DNA from: Chthoniobacter sp.
GTDB taxonomy: Bacteria > Verrucomicrobiota > Verrucomicrobiia > Chthoniobacterales > Chthoniobacteraceae
Assembly: GCA_025351065.1 (NCBI GenBank)
Contig: JANXWQ010000438.1
Span: 1-7,460 of the forward strand
Direction of reading: 5' to 3'
Length of the DNA stretch: 7,460 bases
The notes under the pieces were generated by a model. It did no database searches and had not been told where the DNA came from. It was given only the letters and a program-made list of their open reading frames with translations. Below are positions 6,301 to 7,460 of the stretch, piece by piece. A program made the position numbers and the translations under genes. How positions within the stretch are numbered: position 1 is the stretch's first letter; every line of letters begins with the position of its first letter.

Positions 6301-7343
6301 GTCTGGAGGTCGTCTTCGCGCCGGACTGGCGCGGCGGAGTCCCCTACCAGCGCCTGCTCGCCGAGGCGCTCGCCGCGCAGGGCGTGAGCGTCCGCTTTCT
6401 CAGCGGCTACAAGCGCGTGCTCCCGCTCACCCGCCTGCTCGCCGCGCAGCCCTGCGACCTGCTGCATTTGCACTGGCCCGAGGCGTACTACCCGAAATTG
6501 AACGACCGCCTCGACTGGTTCCGCCGCGCCCGTTTCACCACCGACCTCGCCCTCGCCGCGCGCCGCACCCCGTACGTCCTCACCGCGCACAATCTCCACG
6601 AGCACAACCTCCAGCACCTCCCTTTCGCCCACGCCAACTACGCCGCCGCCTACCGCCGCGCCCGCCTCGTCTTCGCCCACTCCGAAGCGGCCAAACAAAA
6701 GCTCACCGAGGTCTATCGGCTCGCGCCGGAAAAAATCCGCGTCATCCCGCACGGCGATCTTTCCGTCGAGCTGTCCGCGCCCGTCCCGTGCGAAGAAGCC
6801 CGCGCCCGGCTCGGCCTCGCGCCCGGCCCGCTGTGCCTGATGTTCGGCGCGGTCGAGCCCTACAAAGGCCAGGAGGAAATCCTCGCCTTTTGGAAAACCG
6901 CGCGCCCCGCCGCCCAGCTCGTCATCGTCGGCAAACCCAACTCGCCCGAATACGCCGCCACCATCACCCGCGCCGCCGACGGCGTGCCCGGCGTCACCCT
7001 CCGCCTCGGCTGGCTCGACGACCCCGCGCTCGCCCTCTGGCTCAGCGCCGCCGACGCCGCGCTCTTCAACTACCGCACCATCTTCACCTCCGGCGCCGCC
7101 GCGCTCGCCCGCTCCTGGGGCGTGCCCATCCTCCTCCCCGCCCGCCTCGCCACCGTCGATCTCGCCGAACCCACACCCACCATCTTCCGCTTCGACCGCC
7201 TCGACACCGACTTCGCTGAAAAGCTCGCGCTCGCGCTCGCCACACCACCCGATCACCACACCGCAGCCGCATGGCGCGCGCAGACCGCCTGGCCCCGCGT
7301 CGCCGTCCTCACCGCCGCTGGCTACCGGGCCGCGCTGAGCTGA
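6297..7343 (+). CDS. GT-B glycosyltransferase, GT4-like
   Basis: This 348-residue protein starts at GTG 6297, which overlaps the previous stop in GTGA. It has the two-domain layout of GT-B enzymes. The N-terminal acceptor half carries GGVPYQRLLAEAL (13-25), LLHLHWPE (55-62), LTAHNLHEH (95-103), HSEAAKQKL (128-136) and RVIPHGD (148-154). The C-terminal donor half carries LMFGAVEPYKGQEEIL (181-196), QLVIVGKPN (207-215), LRLGWLDD (235-242) and SGAAALARSWGVPIL (265-279). LHLHWPE and the IPHG linker are typical of GT4-like glycan enzymes. The E-x7-E pair found near the donor site of many GT4 enzymes is not evident; by eye those places hold Ile262 and Leu270. There are no membrane segments, so it probably acts on the cytoplasmic face. 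It is the last gene of the operon, and its stop codon directly abuts the terminator stem. Sugar specificity is unknown. Confidence 0.9.
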   Translation: MSLEVVFAPDWRGGVPYQRLLAEALAAQGVSVRFLSGYKRVLPLTRLLAAQPCDLLHLHWPEAYYPKLNDRLDWFRRARFTTDLALAARRTPYVLTAHNLHEHNLQHLPFAHANYAAAYRRARLVFAHSEAAKQKLTEVYRLAPEKIRVIPHGDLSVELSAPVPCEEARARLGLAPGPLCLMFGAVEPYKGQEEILAFWKTARPAAQLVIVGKPNSPEYAATITRAADGVPGVTLRLGWLDDPALALWLSAADAALFNYRTIFTSGAAALARSWGVPILLPARLATVDLAEPTPTIFRFDRLDTDFAEKLALALATPPDHHTAAAWRAQTAWPRVAVLTAAGYRAALS

Positions 7344-7378
7344 CCCCGGCATCCACCGGGAGCCGGGGTTTTCCTTTT
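7344..7378 (+). terminator. Rho-independent terminator ending the operon
   Basis: A perfect 7-base-pair GC stem pairs CCCCGGC (7344-7350) with GCCGGGG (7362-7368). The loop can pair further: TCC (7352-7354) with GGA (7359-7361), leaving A7351 bulged and a 4-base ACCG loop. TTTT (7369-7372), CC and TTTT (7375-7378) follow. The stem starts at the base after the TGA of the last glycosyltransferase gene, so transcription of the operon should end here. Confidence 0.9.
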
Positions 7379-7418
7379 CAAACCCACGCCGCATCCGCGA
7401 CAACTGCGCCCCTTCGCC

Positions 7419-7460
7419 ATGAAAAAACTCCTGCCCCTAACGCTCGCCCTCGCCCTCACC
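7419..7460 (+). CDS. Start of a secreted or membrane protein (signal peptide), 3' truncated by window edge
   Basis: ATG at 7419 opens 14 codons reading MKKLLPLTLALALT up to the window end. Two Lys after Met followed by a Leu/Ala-rich hydrophobic run is the n-region and h-region of a Sec signal peptide. The cleavage site and mature protein lie beyond the window, so no function can be given. The gene lies 75 bases after the last operon stop and beyond the terminator, so it should have its own promoter. The 40 bases between the T-tract and the ATG (7379-7418) show no clear Shine-Dalgarno sequence and no convincing -35/-10 pair. The hydrophobic lead could also be a membrane anchor. Confidence 0.7.
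   Translation, partial: MKKLLPLTLALALT

Noticed and set aside
6237..7403. Long open frame on the minus strand opposite the last glycosyltransferase gene (388 codons)
   Set aside because: Its product is Gly/Glu/Val-rich low-complexity sequence without motifs, as expected from the antisense of a GC-rich gene. The + strand frame there has clear GT-B motifs.

Overview
The window is about two-thirds G+C by eye and holds one tightly packed, rightward operon of seven genes. It is cut at its 5' end by the window edge and ends at a clear intrinsic terminator at 7344-7378. The first codons of an unrelated secreted protein follow. All genes are on the + strand. Four junctions are 4-base ATGA or GTGA overlaps, one is a longer overlap and one is a 5-base gap, so the seven genes are almost certainly one transcript. 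Most starts lack an obvious Shine-Dalgarno sequence. High GC, weak Shine-Dalgarno use and this gene style suggest a free-living Gram-negative bacterium. Verrucomicrobiota (Opitutaceae-like) is my best guess from style alone, with low confidence.

Region 1 (3-2341) is natural-product machinery. It has the C-terminal end of a nonribosomal peptide synthetase (end of an adenylation domain, a peptidyl carrier domain and a terminal thioesterase), followed directly by an Sfp-type phosphopantetheinyl transferase that would activate the carrier domain. The thioesterase has Cys in place of the usual Ser nucleophile (GECIGG).

Region 2 (2320-4490) is a Wzm/Wzt-type ABC exporter for polysaccharides. The permease comes first, then an ATPase with a C-terminal Wzt-like carbohydrate-binding extension.

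Region 3 (4487-7343) has three glycosyltransferases of different build: a GT2-like GT-A enzyme, a second GT-A-like enzyme with a DSD motif that I cannot place in a family, and a GT-B (GT4-like) enzyme.

Taken together, the operon looks like an assembly and export locus for a cell-surface or extracellular glycan. An NRPS-activated amino acid or short peptide is made in the same transcription unit and may decorate the glycan. The alternative is a glycosylated peptide or lipopeptide that uses the ABC exporter. No stretch over 300 bases lacks a gene, and I saw no RNA genes, mobile elements, CRISPR arrays or long repeats.
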